DNA of 64,000 bases from Saururus chinensis (lineage: Eukaryota > Streptophyta > Magnoliopsida > Piperales > Saururaceae), in NCBI GenBank assembly GCA_035235625.1, contig CP141146.1:1792501-1856500 (forward strand), read 5' to 3'. Below, one piece after another: positions 34,400-46,678 of the stretch (positions are counted from its first letter, which is position 1; every line of letters starts with the position of its first letter). Made by a program: the position numbers and the translations under genes. The notes beneath the pieces were generated by a model, which saw nothing but the letters and a program-made list of their open reading frames with translations, did not search any database and was not told the origin of the DNA.

Positions 34400-35371
34400 A
34401 GAGAGAGGCTCCTTGGTCAAGTGCTTGACACTACGGACTACGGTCTACGGTGGGCATATCCCAGCTAATCCGGCTCGGGTTTCGGAATTAATTACGAAAT
34501 TGACATCATCAGAACTGCCCACCATTCCGGCTTCAAGATTCGTGGGGCGAGGTTAATTGGTAGCCTGGTGGCGCAGGTCGGGGATAATGACGCATTGACG
34601 ATGTCTTTAAACAATTTCATTTATAACAAGCCGAATTTGATTAAGATTTCATGGCCCCGTGCATGACCACAATTCGGTCCAAAGCTTAATCCATTTGGTA
34701 ATCAGGTGGTTTGGTGCTCGCATTGTCCACTTTTGTAGTCTGTTGACTTAATCAAAAGTAGCACAAGTGTGAGGAGTTCGTGTACTAGCGCAATTGACTA
34801 ATAAATTCCATGATGTAACTTTTCTTCTGCCCTTTTTTTTTCAATATTTTCGCAGGATCAGATAACTTCTACCGTGGATTAGTATGTAATGTTGTACTAT
34901 CTGCAATGTAGATAATATAGCTGGCTGCCTCGTATGAGCGTTATAATTTAGGTGCGGCCGTGCGGGACGCTGATTTCAAAGGGGGCTGACGGCGCCAAGT
35001 TTGGAAAGAAGGGGACACAGATTGTGCATCCACTCCACCACACGGATTTTACTGCAGTTTTCCCAGCTTCCCACCGACGACATCCCTATAATTAAATGTA
35101 GCACTATATTGGGACTTGGTCTTGAAAGAGGAAGTTTTAATAATTTCTTTTTTAGTAAAAGTTCTTACAAACTACACGTGTTAACATAAAGCTCAAGCAT
35201 TATAAACTATTGAAAAATGCTTTTGCCTCAACTTTCACGCGTTAAAAACCCATTTCATTATTTTTAAATTATTAATAAATTTAAAAATAATAAAGTGGGC
35301 TTTTGACGTATAAAAATTAATATCTCCATAGCATTACTCATAAACTATTAAATCAAAATTCAGCACTAAAA
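34400..35371. other. Intergenic segment upstream of the DUF740-like gene
   Basis: No coding region is supported. A TATA-like ttaaatatta lies on the minus strand at about 34368-34378, some 225 bases before the start codon of the DUF740-like gene. The remainder is AT-rich. Confidence 0.35.
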
Positions 35372-35732
35372 ATGGATGTCATCAAGTTAAATTTGGGTTA
35401 GGTTTTATTAAATTTGAATTTAATATTATTTAAGAAATAGTAAGTTTGGGTTGGGTTTTATTAAGTTTAAATTTAATATTATTTAAAAAATAATAAATTT
35501 GAATTTAACACAAATAGCTATTTGGGTTTAATTGAAAAACTCAATCCTAACTTATTATGAGTCCGATTAAGTTAAAATTTATCAAAATATAAAAAATTAT
35601 ATTTATATCTTTATTCGGGTCAACTATTACTAAACTCAAACCTAATATTATTAAAGAAATAGTAAATTCAAATATGCTATTCAAGTTAAATTTGAAAACC
35701 CTAACATATTAAGGTTAAGAATGGCATCCCTA
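35372..35732. mobile_element. hAT-like MITE, second copy of the 16.4-kb family
   Basis: The left end reads ggatgtcatcaagttaaatt and the right end, reverse complemented, reads agggatgccattcttaa, so the termini are inverted and match the ends of the element at 16408-16728. The interior is an AT-rich set of degenerate repeats (gggttgggttttattaagtt, aaatttaatattattta) similar to that element. No clean target duplication is visible, so it is older or truncated. Confidence 0.5.
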
Positions 35733-35855
35733 ACAGTAGAGAGTAAAAAACTAATCGATCCCCATTTAATGTTTGCACTCAAACTTTAATCAAACCTGTG
35801 ACACCCGGGCTCATGTTAATAGGCGTGTACCTAAATTCATCCAAAAAAACTTCTT

Positions 35856-36019
35856 TTTAGTAAACAAAAAGTTTTAGAAGTCACTTATTCATCCCCTACC
35901 CGCAATGACAAGATGGTAGCCTGCTTAAGGTAACTCTTTTTATGTTTAGTAAACAAAAAGTTTTAGAAGTCACGTATTCATCCCCAACCCCTAATGACAA
36001 GATGGTAGCCTGCTTAAGG
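35856..36019. repeat. Tandem repeat, 89-bp period, two copies
   Basis: Two 75-bp near-identical copies begin tttagtaaacaaaaagtttt (35856 and 35945) and end gtagcctgcttaagg, separated by a 14-base spacer (taactctttttatg). Only a few substitutions distinguish them, so the duplication is recent. Confidence 0.88.
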
Positions 36020-37600
36020 AGTGAAATATGTATGAACGATCGATGAAAACAGATCTTACTGATCCACGGGTAAAAGGAAAAAGGGAAGACAGACGAAAAT
36101 CCGTACGAGGCTGTGCATTGCCGGAGCCTAAAAAACGTGTGCATGTTTTACTTTCCTCACATCGAGATCGGGAACGTCAGTCATTCAGTCACAGTCAAGT
36201 CGCCCTCTTTGGCCCTTCCCCCTCTTGTCTCTGTAGCTTCTCTGCTCCAACAAGGCAACGCCAGCGCCACTCTCGTCCCGGTAACACACACCACACGCTT
36301 CTTCAGTCATTTTCATCGCCCCCACTGCCTGCCTTCACTCTCAAGTGGTATTTAAAATAGAGTTCCGTCAGCATGCGCACTGGCTAACGTGTGTTGCGTA
36401 ATTTGGACCTTGTGGGCTATTATTGGATCTCTATCTTTAAGGCACATATCAAAAGAGCTTCGTTTATACCTCAATCTAACGGCTATGATGCCTCAACTTA
36501 AGCAAACATTCGTGAGTCCGAGTTTATATGAACCTTTTTTATAATATTAATATTTTAAAAATATAATATCAAAAAATAAATTATATTTTAGACGGCTGCA
36601 TGCTTTGCATGCAAAGTGATTCGTTTGCACTGCACATGCAGCCCTCGTGATTAGCCGATTGCTGCATATTTTAGTAATAATGCTCATAATTAAAGAGATA
36701 CTAAAAAAATACTTTTATCATGTGAATGCATGATTTAAAATCTCAACTACCAATAGAGTCTTCACTGTACGCAGTGCATAAACGGAAAACGAAAGCTTGA
36801 ACATCTGGTTGGTTGGAATATTCGGAGGACCGGCACAGCGGAACTGAAGCACCTGCGATTTGCAAACGGCCATCCAGAAAGGCAGAGAAGAAACAGCTAA
36901 AACACCAAGTTCCCATTAATTAATCCATCATTTTGGTCCTTGTATAATGTGTTTTGGGGAGCGTTACGGTTGCAAGTATCGAGATCGAGAAAATATGCGT
37001 TTCTGCTATTTGCCATGGACTTGCAACTCTGACCCAGAAGAAAATATGTGTTTCTGCCCTTGCCATGGACTTGCAGCTCTGACCTTTGGGCTCTGTCACC
37101 GTCAAAGTTGGCTGCCTTTGTTTCAGAAGGGGGAATTTGTCAACGATCTTTCGTCTTCCTATCGCTATATCTTTCTACTCATTCATTATAATGTGGTTCC
37201 ATACGTTGCAGCTCTCAGTATTAAATGTTGACTATTCTGCAGAACTAAATATTATGAATTCACCTTCATTTTCATGTGTGAAACCTTTGCGCCATGGTCG
37301 CCTATCCTGACACCCATTAGAATGGAAAAAAAAACATTGAAATTAATGATGTTTGAGTCACAGTTGAGGCACTACCTGATTTATTACGTGTCTCCTTTCT
37401 CCCAAATATCGTCTTCTTCCTTCTTCCAACTGCCCCTAAGCCCGGTTGAGCTAATTAACGATGAAGATTTATTTCTGTCCCTGCGATTGGCATGTTGCAA
37501 CTTTATACTTCGACCAAGTGGCTATTTACTTGTCTTTAAACCTATTACCAGTTGCAACTGATCACTGAAAGTTTGTGAATCCAACAGTATCAGGTTATTT
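36020..37600. other. Intergenic segment, no gene seen
   Basis: The segment is mostly unique-looking. A short internal duplication at about 36985-37080 repeats gaaaatatg(c/t)(g)tttctgc and tgccatggacttgca(a/g)ctctgacc. Frames of up to about 110 codons occur but show no recognisable motifs. Confidence 0.4.
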
Positions 37601-37699
37601 GCTTTTACTTCCCTCGTCCCACAATACTAGCCCGTTTCGTTTTTCAAAATGAACTAAGCTATTAATTAGGGATAAAGGTAGTATTTTACTTTGTCTTGG

Positions 37700-38292
37700 T
37701 CTCATGGTTTGCCTTTTCCCTCTATCTCCCAACTAAATTGGAAAAATATATTATTTTTTATTTTATTTCCCCATATTTCACCAACACCTAAACCCCATCT
37801 TCTTCTTCTTCGTCTTCTCTGGTGATGGTTATGGCCGGTGGTCTGGCAACAACTCCGGTAATGTTGGTTGTGGCAAGCGTCGTGATGCTGACTGCGGCGG
37901 CTGCAGTGCTGACCACTGGCCAGATCTGGCCGCGGCCTCACCGGCCATATCTGGTTAGTAGCTAGGCGTGGTGCTAGCTGCAAGCAGCCACTAGTTAGAT
38001 CTAGCGCGCTAGTGAGGCCGTGGGCAGATCAAGCTAGAGAGGTTGCAACCATATCTAGCCACCCACAGCTGACAGTTGTGGTAGGCAGCATATTGATCGC
38101 AACGGCAAAAGTATCTTCGGTAACGGTGTCAACTTCGATGATTAATTTTACATTAGAGAAGAAGGGGAAGTAGGGAGGAAAAAAAAGAAGTGGGGTAAAG
38201 ATGGGAGATGAGGAAGATTTTAATAAAAGAAGGTGGGGTAAGAAAAAAAATGAAGGATAGAAGGAAAAACTAGGGTGGTCTAAATAGCCACG
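37700..38292. mobile_element. MITE-like element with GC-rich core, copy 2 (inverted)
   Basis: The right end (ggtctaaatagccac, 38278-38292), reverse complemented, matches the left end of copy 1 at 19303, followed by the same pyrimidine-rich arm (ttaccccac, ttattaaaatct). The core, 37830-38060, repeats ccagatctggcc and agatctag motifs as in copy 1. The left end is not sharply defined. Halves of a Stowaway-like sequence on both sides (37607-37660 and 38365-38450) suggest it sits inside one. Confidence 0.5.
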
Positions 38293-38459
38293 TTTTTTTA
38301 TTAATTCTTGAAACCTACATTTATGAGAAGGGGAAATAAGCTTATAATACTTTTTTTTAAATAGTCGACTATTTAAATTGAACAAATTTGAGCTATTAAT
38401 ATGAAATAATTTTTTTTTTACTAAATAAAGTTATTAATTTAGGACGGAAATAACATAGT

Positions 38460-40700
38460 TAAGAGTCGTGTTCTTCTCTCATATAAAATTCGAAAAAGCA
38501 GTTGAAGGTTAAACACAAAAAGATGGCTTTGAATCTTGGTAGTGTCCTTCCCACCTGGCCACCCTCGTGAAATCACTAGACGCTAAATATAAGGTATACA
38601 AGAAGATGGATGGAGCAGATAAAGCAGATTCAGATTTTTTTTCTTGATCACCAGCCTCCACTTTAAATTTTCTTCCATGATCATATGAATATGGGATTTT
38701 CTAACTAGACTATGCAATTAAGAGGAGATACTCAAGGTGTTTTTTTATAATATATAGGTTTATCACAAAGATGAGCAAATTGAGTCCATATGATCCTGCA
38801 AAACACGGTTTTATAAGATGAGTGCCCCCAGAAAAAAAGACAGACTTTTTTGAAAACTTGACATAATTAAGAAGATATATTGGAGAAGAAGAGTTCTAAA
38901 TAGGTGGGTTAAAACTAAGGGCCTTTTACATTTTGATTTAACTTTAAATGATTTTTCTTTAAAAATTAAAGTGGTACCCAAACAACCCTTTGACACAACG
39001 CACTTGTAATTGTAAAATGGAAATAACTAAATTATGCATTAAAAAGTAAAGGAACTAAATTTGTGTATGGTCATGTTTATACAGTAAGAACGAGAAGACA
39101 GTTAAGTGTGTGCATTATGCTGATGTACGTACATCAAGCTCTACCCTTAGTCTTTTTTTTATTTTAAATATAATATAATACTCCATCTATTCTATATTAT
39201 AATAATCCACGTTTAAGAAAATGTGAGATTTAAGAAAACTTTACAATTAACTTTTTTACTTCACTTATTTACTTTTTTTATTTCATCTATTAATAATTAC
39301 TCCCTCCATCATGGAAAGTGTTTCAATGGTAAAATAAGTAAAATTCAAGGAAGAGGGGCACCTACAACTATACACATGACCAAAGACCACCTATTAAGAA
39401 CAATCTAATGTACAAAGTGGACAAATTAGACACTCCTTATAGGATACGAGTTTTAACAATCTAAACAAAATTTATGTAAGATATTAAAATGGGCTGAAGG
39501 GAGTAGAAAAATATACAAGTCTTTATTATTCAATTGAGTATGTTTTTGAAGGAAGCATTTTTATGCACTGTGAAGAGGTAAGCCGAGCATAAAGAACGTT
39601 TGGAAAGTGTTTATTTTTAAAATCGACGGTGCACACGGTAATACATGCTAGTGCAAGTAATACATGTATTAATATGCACTAATGTGTGCACTGTCAATTT
39701 TGAAAATCAACGCCTCCAAGGCATTTCTTATGCTCGACTCACACTCAACATAGAACATAAAAAACACTTCCATTTTTATAACACAAAACCATGCATTTTT
39801 AGGAAGCAAGAGAGTGAATTTTGATGTGTTCCGTACTTGTGATGTTTGAGTATAATGCATGTATGAGGGAAATTGGTGTCAATTGTTGTGTATTGCAAAT
39901 CTATCATAAATTTGAGCGGCTCGAAGTACTTTTAAGGGAACCCCACATTTTTGTTGCAATACAACTAAATTATATCAATTACGAATGACCCTCCTTTCAT
40001 CCCATTAAAACCTCGAGGTGGTGGAGCCTAATATGCCTCCTAAAAAAATTAAGCATCAATTTAGGTAGATCATTAGCATACATACATCACTTTTTGTCTA
40101 ATAAAATTTTAAATTTTTTATCTTATATTAATAATTATATTTAATTTTTTTTAAATAAATTAAAATTAATTTATTTTAAAAAAAATATGTAACAATTAAT
40201 ATATGAATGAGTGAGTACTAGATTTTAAATAGATAAAAATATAAGTCTCGCATAACAATATGAAGTTTATTTTTTATTTAATTAATATTTAATGTAAAAT
40301 TTTATTAAATAAAAAATAATAATATCTTTATCTTATATTAATATATATTTAAAAATAATAATTTTTATTAAAAAAAATAATTTATATGAGCCCAAGTTTA
40401 TATATGCTTCCGTGAGTTCAGGCTTTATGGACTATCGAATTTACATTCGGCAGTTTATAATATTTATAAATTAATTAAATATATAAGTATTATGGGCTAC
40501 TAGATGTAAAGCTATATGAGCTTGGGCTCAAATAAATAAATTTTTTTATTAAATAATACTACAAAAGAAAATAAATTTATAATAATTTTTTTTAAATATT
40601 TAATAACTTAAATAGATTAAAATAAAATTAATAATATAAAATAAATAATTTTTTATTAAAAAAAATTATTATTATTAAAAAAAAATAGTACAAGAAAATC
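38460..40700. other. AT-rich upstream DNA of the 19-exon gene
   Basis: No gene is supported. 40080-40680 is extremely AT-rich and made of short taat/aaat permutations. Stowaway-like fragments occur around 39180-39310 (ctccatctattctatatta ... tactccctccatc). Confidence 0.45.
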
Positions 40701-40879
40701 ATTACAGGATATCTTAGATGGGACTTGACAGACGGGAGACGGATCGGCCGATTGTTCAAACGATTTCCCAGTTGAATCGCCCGATCCGCTTTCCTTCTCG
40801 CGGCCTGACGTCGCCCCGTCCCACCTACGTCATAAAACGTGGCACCCAATTATCAACATTTCCATTATTTCCGCCGGGT

Positions 40880-41027
40880 TCTTCCATTCGACGCGCGAGC
40901 GAAGAAGCTTCGTATCCCCGTCTGGGAGAGAGGGAGAGCTTTCAAACTAGTCTCTCCCCGAGGATTTCTCTCGATTCCTCCCGTCCATCCCCAGGGATTC
41001 CGCGTCCAATCTCCTCCGAATTTTCAG
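40880..41027 (+). other. Probable 5' untranslated exon of the 19-exon gene
   Basis: A CT-rich, GC-richer block ends with ttttcag followed by the good donor gtaaat at 41028. It precedes an apparent leader intron running to somewhere between 41590 and 41750, before the ATG at 41753. The transcription start is not determined. Confidence 0.45.
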
Positions 41028-41752
41028 GTAAATCTTCGTCATCTTCAAATCCCTCCGCTTCCTCTACCTTGTTCTTTCTTTCGTTGTTTGCCATATTTGC
41101 CTCGTCTCTTGCTGAAATCTCGATTCGATGCCGTGTTCATGCTACCCTTCCCAGCTCATATTGTTCTGAAACAAAGCGTTTCTGCCGATGTCGTTTTCTG
41201 CGCAGTATTATTATTTTGCAGCCAGCTCAATTTACTCAAGGGAGCTATTATATATTCTTGTGCTGCTTACGTTAATCCACTGATTAATTTAATTTTCTTA
41301 TTGTTTTTCCATCAGTATGAAAACCTGTAATTAGTGTTTTGAATGTGGAATTTCGAGCTGTTGGTGCCTGTTTCCTTGAAGAGAACTTGCTTTCTATGTG
41401 CAAATTTTCTATTGGTTGTACAGTGGCGTTGTTTTTGAATAGCCCCCTAGTATCGAATTGGGACGCTGGTTTGCGACTGTGTAAGAAAGTTAATCTTTCA
41501 AAGTTGCGAAAGATTTGTGCTACAATTTGAATTTGCGAATTTTCACGTTAAGAAGCTGGTGATCGCTATGCTTACTTGGGCAGTTATTCCAGACTCGAGT
41601 TGGGCATCTGGTTACAGCATTTGGGTCAAGACAGCTGGAATTCGTTTAGATTGTATTCCAGTGGCAGCTTTGGGCTTTTGCCCCTGTGTTGTCAATTGGA
41701 ATGTTCTCATAGCCTGCAATCGTACACTAGCAATGTACCAGCTCCCAGTGTA

Positions 41753-44700
41753 ATGTCAGCTGTTACAAGCTCTATGCATGGGCGTACAGATGATGGGGTT
41801 CGCTCCCCAGATGCCGAGTATAAAAACAGGTAAAACTGTGTTTAGAGAATTATGAAGTCGGAAAACTGCTACTGCTCCCCAAGTATGAGATTTCTGAATC
41901 ATCTAATTTCCTTTGTCAGATGATTGCGTTAACTTTTTTAGGTATCTTTTCAGGAATAACAATGAAAGACATTCTGGTCAAACGAACTTGAGAGAACCTT
42001 ACAACTACTTTTTGGATAAGGAGACTATGGTGATATAGCCTTTTACCTTTGTTTCTTTTTTTCTGACTTCTGTACCCATACTTTGTGATTAGAAACTCCC
42101 TGTTTCCCATTGAGCAGGAACTTTTGTCAAGGGCTAGGATGCAAGAAGAGGAGATTTTACGACTTCGTGAACAAATAACTGAAGCCGGTGCTAGGGTATA
42201 CTTCTTTGGTTCTATGAGTATGAGTTGATACAATAATCTATGAGTATGAGTTGATACAATAAGTGAAAACAAATGGAAAATTATATAAATTATGTTAAAA
42301 AATAAAATTTTTACTAAAATATCAGAGAGATAAAAATAATTACCAAAATAGTATTTGCTTTTGCCACATAGGCATCAACCAAGGGCCGACACCTTTTTTT
42401 TTAATGAATTCGTCCTTCTCAAGGAACGGCGTGAGGTAGGAGAAACAAGGATTAAACCGAGGGAAGTCGAGGGCCGGGAATAAACCAAGATGATTTCGGC
42501 CTTCAATCAAGATTTCGTCGTTTTAAATGACAAAATCACATGAGGAGTTTCAAATGGAAAAATCACTATTTTGTCATTTCAAACGACAAAATCAGTGATA
42601 AAGAGAGATTTCGTCCTTCAGAGGAACGAATTCATAATTCTTTTTAAAAAAAAGCCATGCACCGTGGCAAAAACGAATATTATTTTGGTAATTATTTTTA
42701 TCTATCTGATATTTTGGTAAATATTTTATTTTTTAACATTATTTGTATAATTTTCCTGAAAGCAAATGAAAGAATGTAATTGTCCATGATGGCATTTGGT
42801 AATTCCTGAATTTTAGGAGTTGCAATTGTTGAATGAGAAGTACGCTCTTGAGAGAAGATTCTCTGATCTGCGAATGGTTAGTAACTTAGTACATGTGAAG
42901 AATCATACACGTTTTGCTTAATGATTCCATGGATCGTTGTCATAAAAATCATTTTATTTCTCCTTGTGAGCCAGGTACTAAATGAGAAGCAAAATGATGC
43001 CATAACTGCTGCTTTGAAGGATCTTGCTCGCAGGCAGGGGTATCTTGAGGAGAACTCGAAGCTAGTACATGATTTGAAGGTTCTAAATATTTCATATGCA
43101 CCTAGTTTTTTTTAAAAAATTAGTTTCAACTTATAAAGATGATAATTTCAATCTCCTCTCTAGGTGGTTGAGGATGAGAGGTATGCATTTACCTCATCTT
43201 TGCTTGGATTCTTAGCTGAATATGGCATAAGGCCGCATGTTATAAATGCTTCTGCAATAGCCAATAGTGTAAAGGTATTGTCTTCCTGCTGGATCTGCTA
43301 AATACATTTTGAGTCCTAAGCAGTGGGGTTCTCTCTTAATGCTTACATACAAATTATAGATTTTAGCTTTTGGCCATAACTATAACTTGCATGCTTCTAG
43401 CTGACTTCTGTTGATTTAAACCTCCAGCTTTTGTATCAGCAGCTGCAAATGAAGATTAGGATGACTGATGTAAGCTACTAAATCCTAACTGCATGTAGTC
43501 TCAGCTTTAAGGCCAGTTGTTGTCTGAACAGAACAAGGCGAATTGATCTATTTATCTTTTTGAAGAGTATTGGAATTTAAAATTTTATTCCAAATTTGAT
43601 TCATTTTCTTGACAGCCCAGTATTATAAATACAAGCAATTTGCTGGTGACGCAATCGACAAATATCTCATCCAATAACAGCCATCAAACATTTACTGCCT
43701 CACAAAACCAACCTCACCAAGCGTCCAAGGTACTTAGAAGTCATTGTACTCTTGTCTTGCTGATTAATGCCAATTGAGCTTGCTATTAATTACTGTTTTG
43801 ATAGGTTCCAAATGCTCCCAATTATTACCCTCATGGTCCCTATACACAAGAGATGGAAACAGTTTCTAATATGCAAAAGCTTAATCGAAACCATGATAGT
43901 AGCCGTGCTGGTCTTCGCCATCAATCTAGTGATGACAATTTGTGGGAGTTCTCAACTACTCCATACAGGTTTATGCCTACTTTTAAATTTGAATTGTTTG
44001 TCATTTATTTCTCATTGTGTGAAATAGCCTAATAATTTGTTAATGTGTGCTATTGATGTAAATTGTTATTGCAGAGGAGTGGAAAATCGTGGGAATCCCG
44101 GCTTGGAAGGCAGGGCTGGAAATGGTCCTGGTGATATCAGGGCCAGTGATAATCACTTTCACATGCATCCATTGCATGAAGATCAAATGTCCTCAGATGG
44201 TAAGTGTTGTGTTTTATTGGGTAATGAATGTACTTCTGGGAAACTCTCAATATTTTACAACAAAAACCTTCTGAAAAGTTCTTTGTGCAAGCAGGAGAAG
44301 GCTTTTTACCGGGGATAGAAGGATTTCAAATTATTGGAGAAGCCAAACCCGGAAGTACACTTCAAGCATGTGGTTACCCTGTAAATGGAACTTCTCTGTG
44401 TATGTTTCAGGTAAATCGTTGCTCAATTTTGGTAGTCTGAATGATAGGTTTTCTTAATTTCTATTATATACATCTCCCTTACCATGATTGATACTGGGTT
44501 TATGTAACAGTGGGTTCGCCATCTTGAGAATGGCACTAGGCAGTATATTGAGGGTAAGCATTGTATCAAATTTTATTATGTGATGACTGTTATTGCACTC
44601 CTGTGGTTGCATTAATTTTTTTCTATGGGTTCCATTATGAAATGTACCTTTCAGGAGCCACCATTCCAGATTATGTAGTAACTGTTGATGATGTTGATAA

Positions 44701-46642
44701 AATTATTGCTGTTGAGTGCGTACCGATGGATGATGGTGGCAATCAGGTGCGCTGGAAGCTCTATTGGTACATTTTTAGATGGTTTGATTATTTTACGTGA
44801 GCAAGTTATGGGCTGCTTCTCTGATCTAGCCTTTGTTCCGCTGGTTGGATCTATCCCTGTTGAAGGAGAGGTCTTGGGGTCGAATCCCCATGTATGATGG
44901 GTGTGTGAGTTTTCACCTATCCGAAAGAAAAAAAGTTACAGGCTTCTTCTTTTGGCAATTCCAAAGAATGCTGCAACTAATGTTTTTGCTTTTGTAGGGG
45001 GAGTTGGTGCGGATTTTTGCCAACAACCAAATGAAAATAACATGCGGTACATGAAATCTGCTTTGTTGCGTGAATATTTCTAATTTGCAACTAAGTTTAT
45101 TAGAAGTAGGCAGTATGCCTTTACAAGCTATTACTCTTTGTGATCAATATTATTTCCATGTTATCATTTTGAGAGGGTTCACTTATGTCTTGAAAACTTA
45201 TCGACTTATTCTATCATATTTTTTTAAAATAAACTGATGACATGTTGTAAGAGTCCATACTTTCTCACTTGAAAAAACTAATGTAAAATGGAAATAAGGT
45301 AGTAGAGGGTAAGCTGAGGCATGAATCATCTACCTGCCTTATTGGAACTGGATTGGGTCATGATTTCTTTTTTCCAATACGGTTTTTGTGAAAGAACTGA
45401 AACAAGATTCAGTTCTAGAATGTTTCCTTTGTAACGTGGTACATTTCATGAGGTGACTTTCACAGCTTATTTATTTGCACTTTTGTTCAGTGTATGAAGT
45501 CACAGTTGTTTCCCAAGTTCAGATTTAACTTTTTGAGTATCTGCAGATCCAGATGTTCAGTTGGAGATTGAAAATCATGTATCTGCTGGACGAGCCACAT
45601 TTAATGTGCTAATACTGGTATGTATTTTCCATATTAAGTACCGTTAGATATTCTTGTGGTACCTTTTTATCAGTTCTATAAAGTTTCTGTTTTGAGTATA
45701 GCAAGTGGCAACTAAAATAAATTATTCGTTTGTTAATTTTATCTGGTTCCCGAAGTATGAAAGAAATTTCTTTATAGAAAGCCTGCTGTTGGTTCATATC
45801 ATTCATAGTTAGATGATTGTAACTTGCATGAGTCTTGAGCTCTAGCACATTTATTGATTTAGGTCCTTACAGATTCTTTTTTTGTAAAACCAAGTAAATA
45901 CATAAATCATATCTGCATTTTCTTTTATCATAAGGAGTTCAATGAAGCTTTCTCATTATTGAATATTGACTTATAAAAAAGGTCACTTAATTTTTTCACA
46001 TCACTAGTGATCATATATGCTTCAAGTCATGCCTCTGGAGATAGATTAAGGGCTGTTTGGTTGGGGATTCTTCAGTGTATTGTATCTGGATACAATGAAG
46101 CATTACCAATAACTTGCCTGACACAGCATTAATTTCTGTGTCAGGGTATTTCCCATTTTGTGGAAATCCTGCCAGGTTGTATTTCTGCTAACAACAGCAA
46201 ATCTCCTCAAGCCGAAATCCGAAAATTCACCTACATTGGTGAATTTGGCTATTAAAAACACCCTAGTTCTCCTTTAAATCTTGACTTTGGTCAAACTTCC
46301 ATTTTCACATGAATTTGTGCAAACAAACATGATTCAGGGGTTGGGTGAATTTTCTTTGAATGTTGGTTTCTCAAACACATTCATTAACAGATAGAGTCGT
46401 CTGAAGAATGGAAGCCAGCAAATCTGATTTTGAGGCGTTCCACCTACCAAATTAAGAGCATGGGTGCTGTTGTAGCTGAAGAGAAGTATTCGCCTGAATT
46501 ATCAGTACGTTTTCATTATCTCATACTGGTTTTTACTTTGTGATCATGTACACATATGCACAGTTTCCTGTTTCATTGATCAAACATTTGGACTGATGGA
46601 TATGCTGTTGGAAAAAAATATAATGACGTGATTAGGCATTTA

Positions 46643-46678
<36 letters not shown>

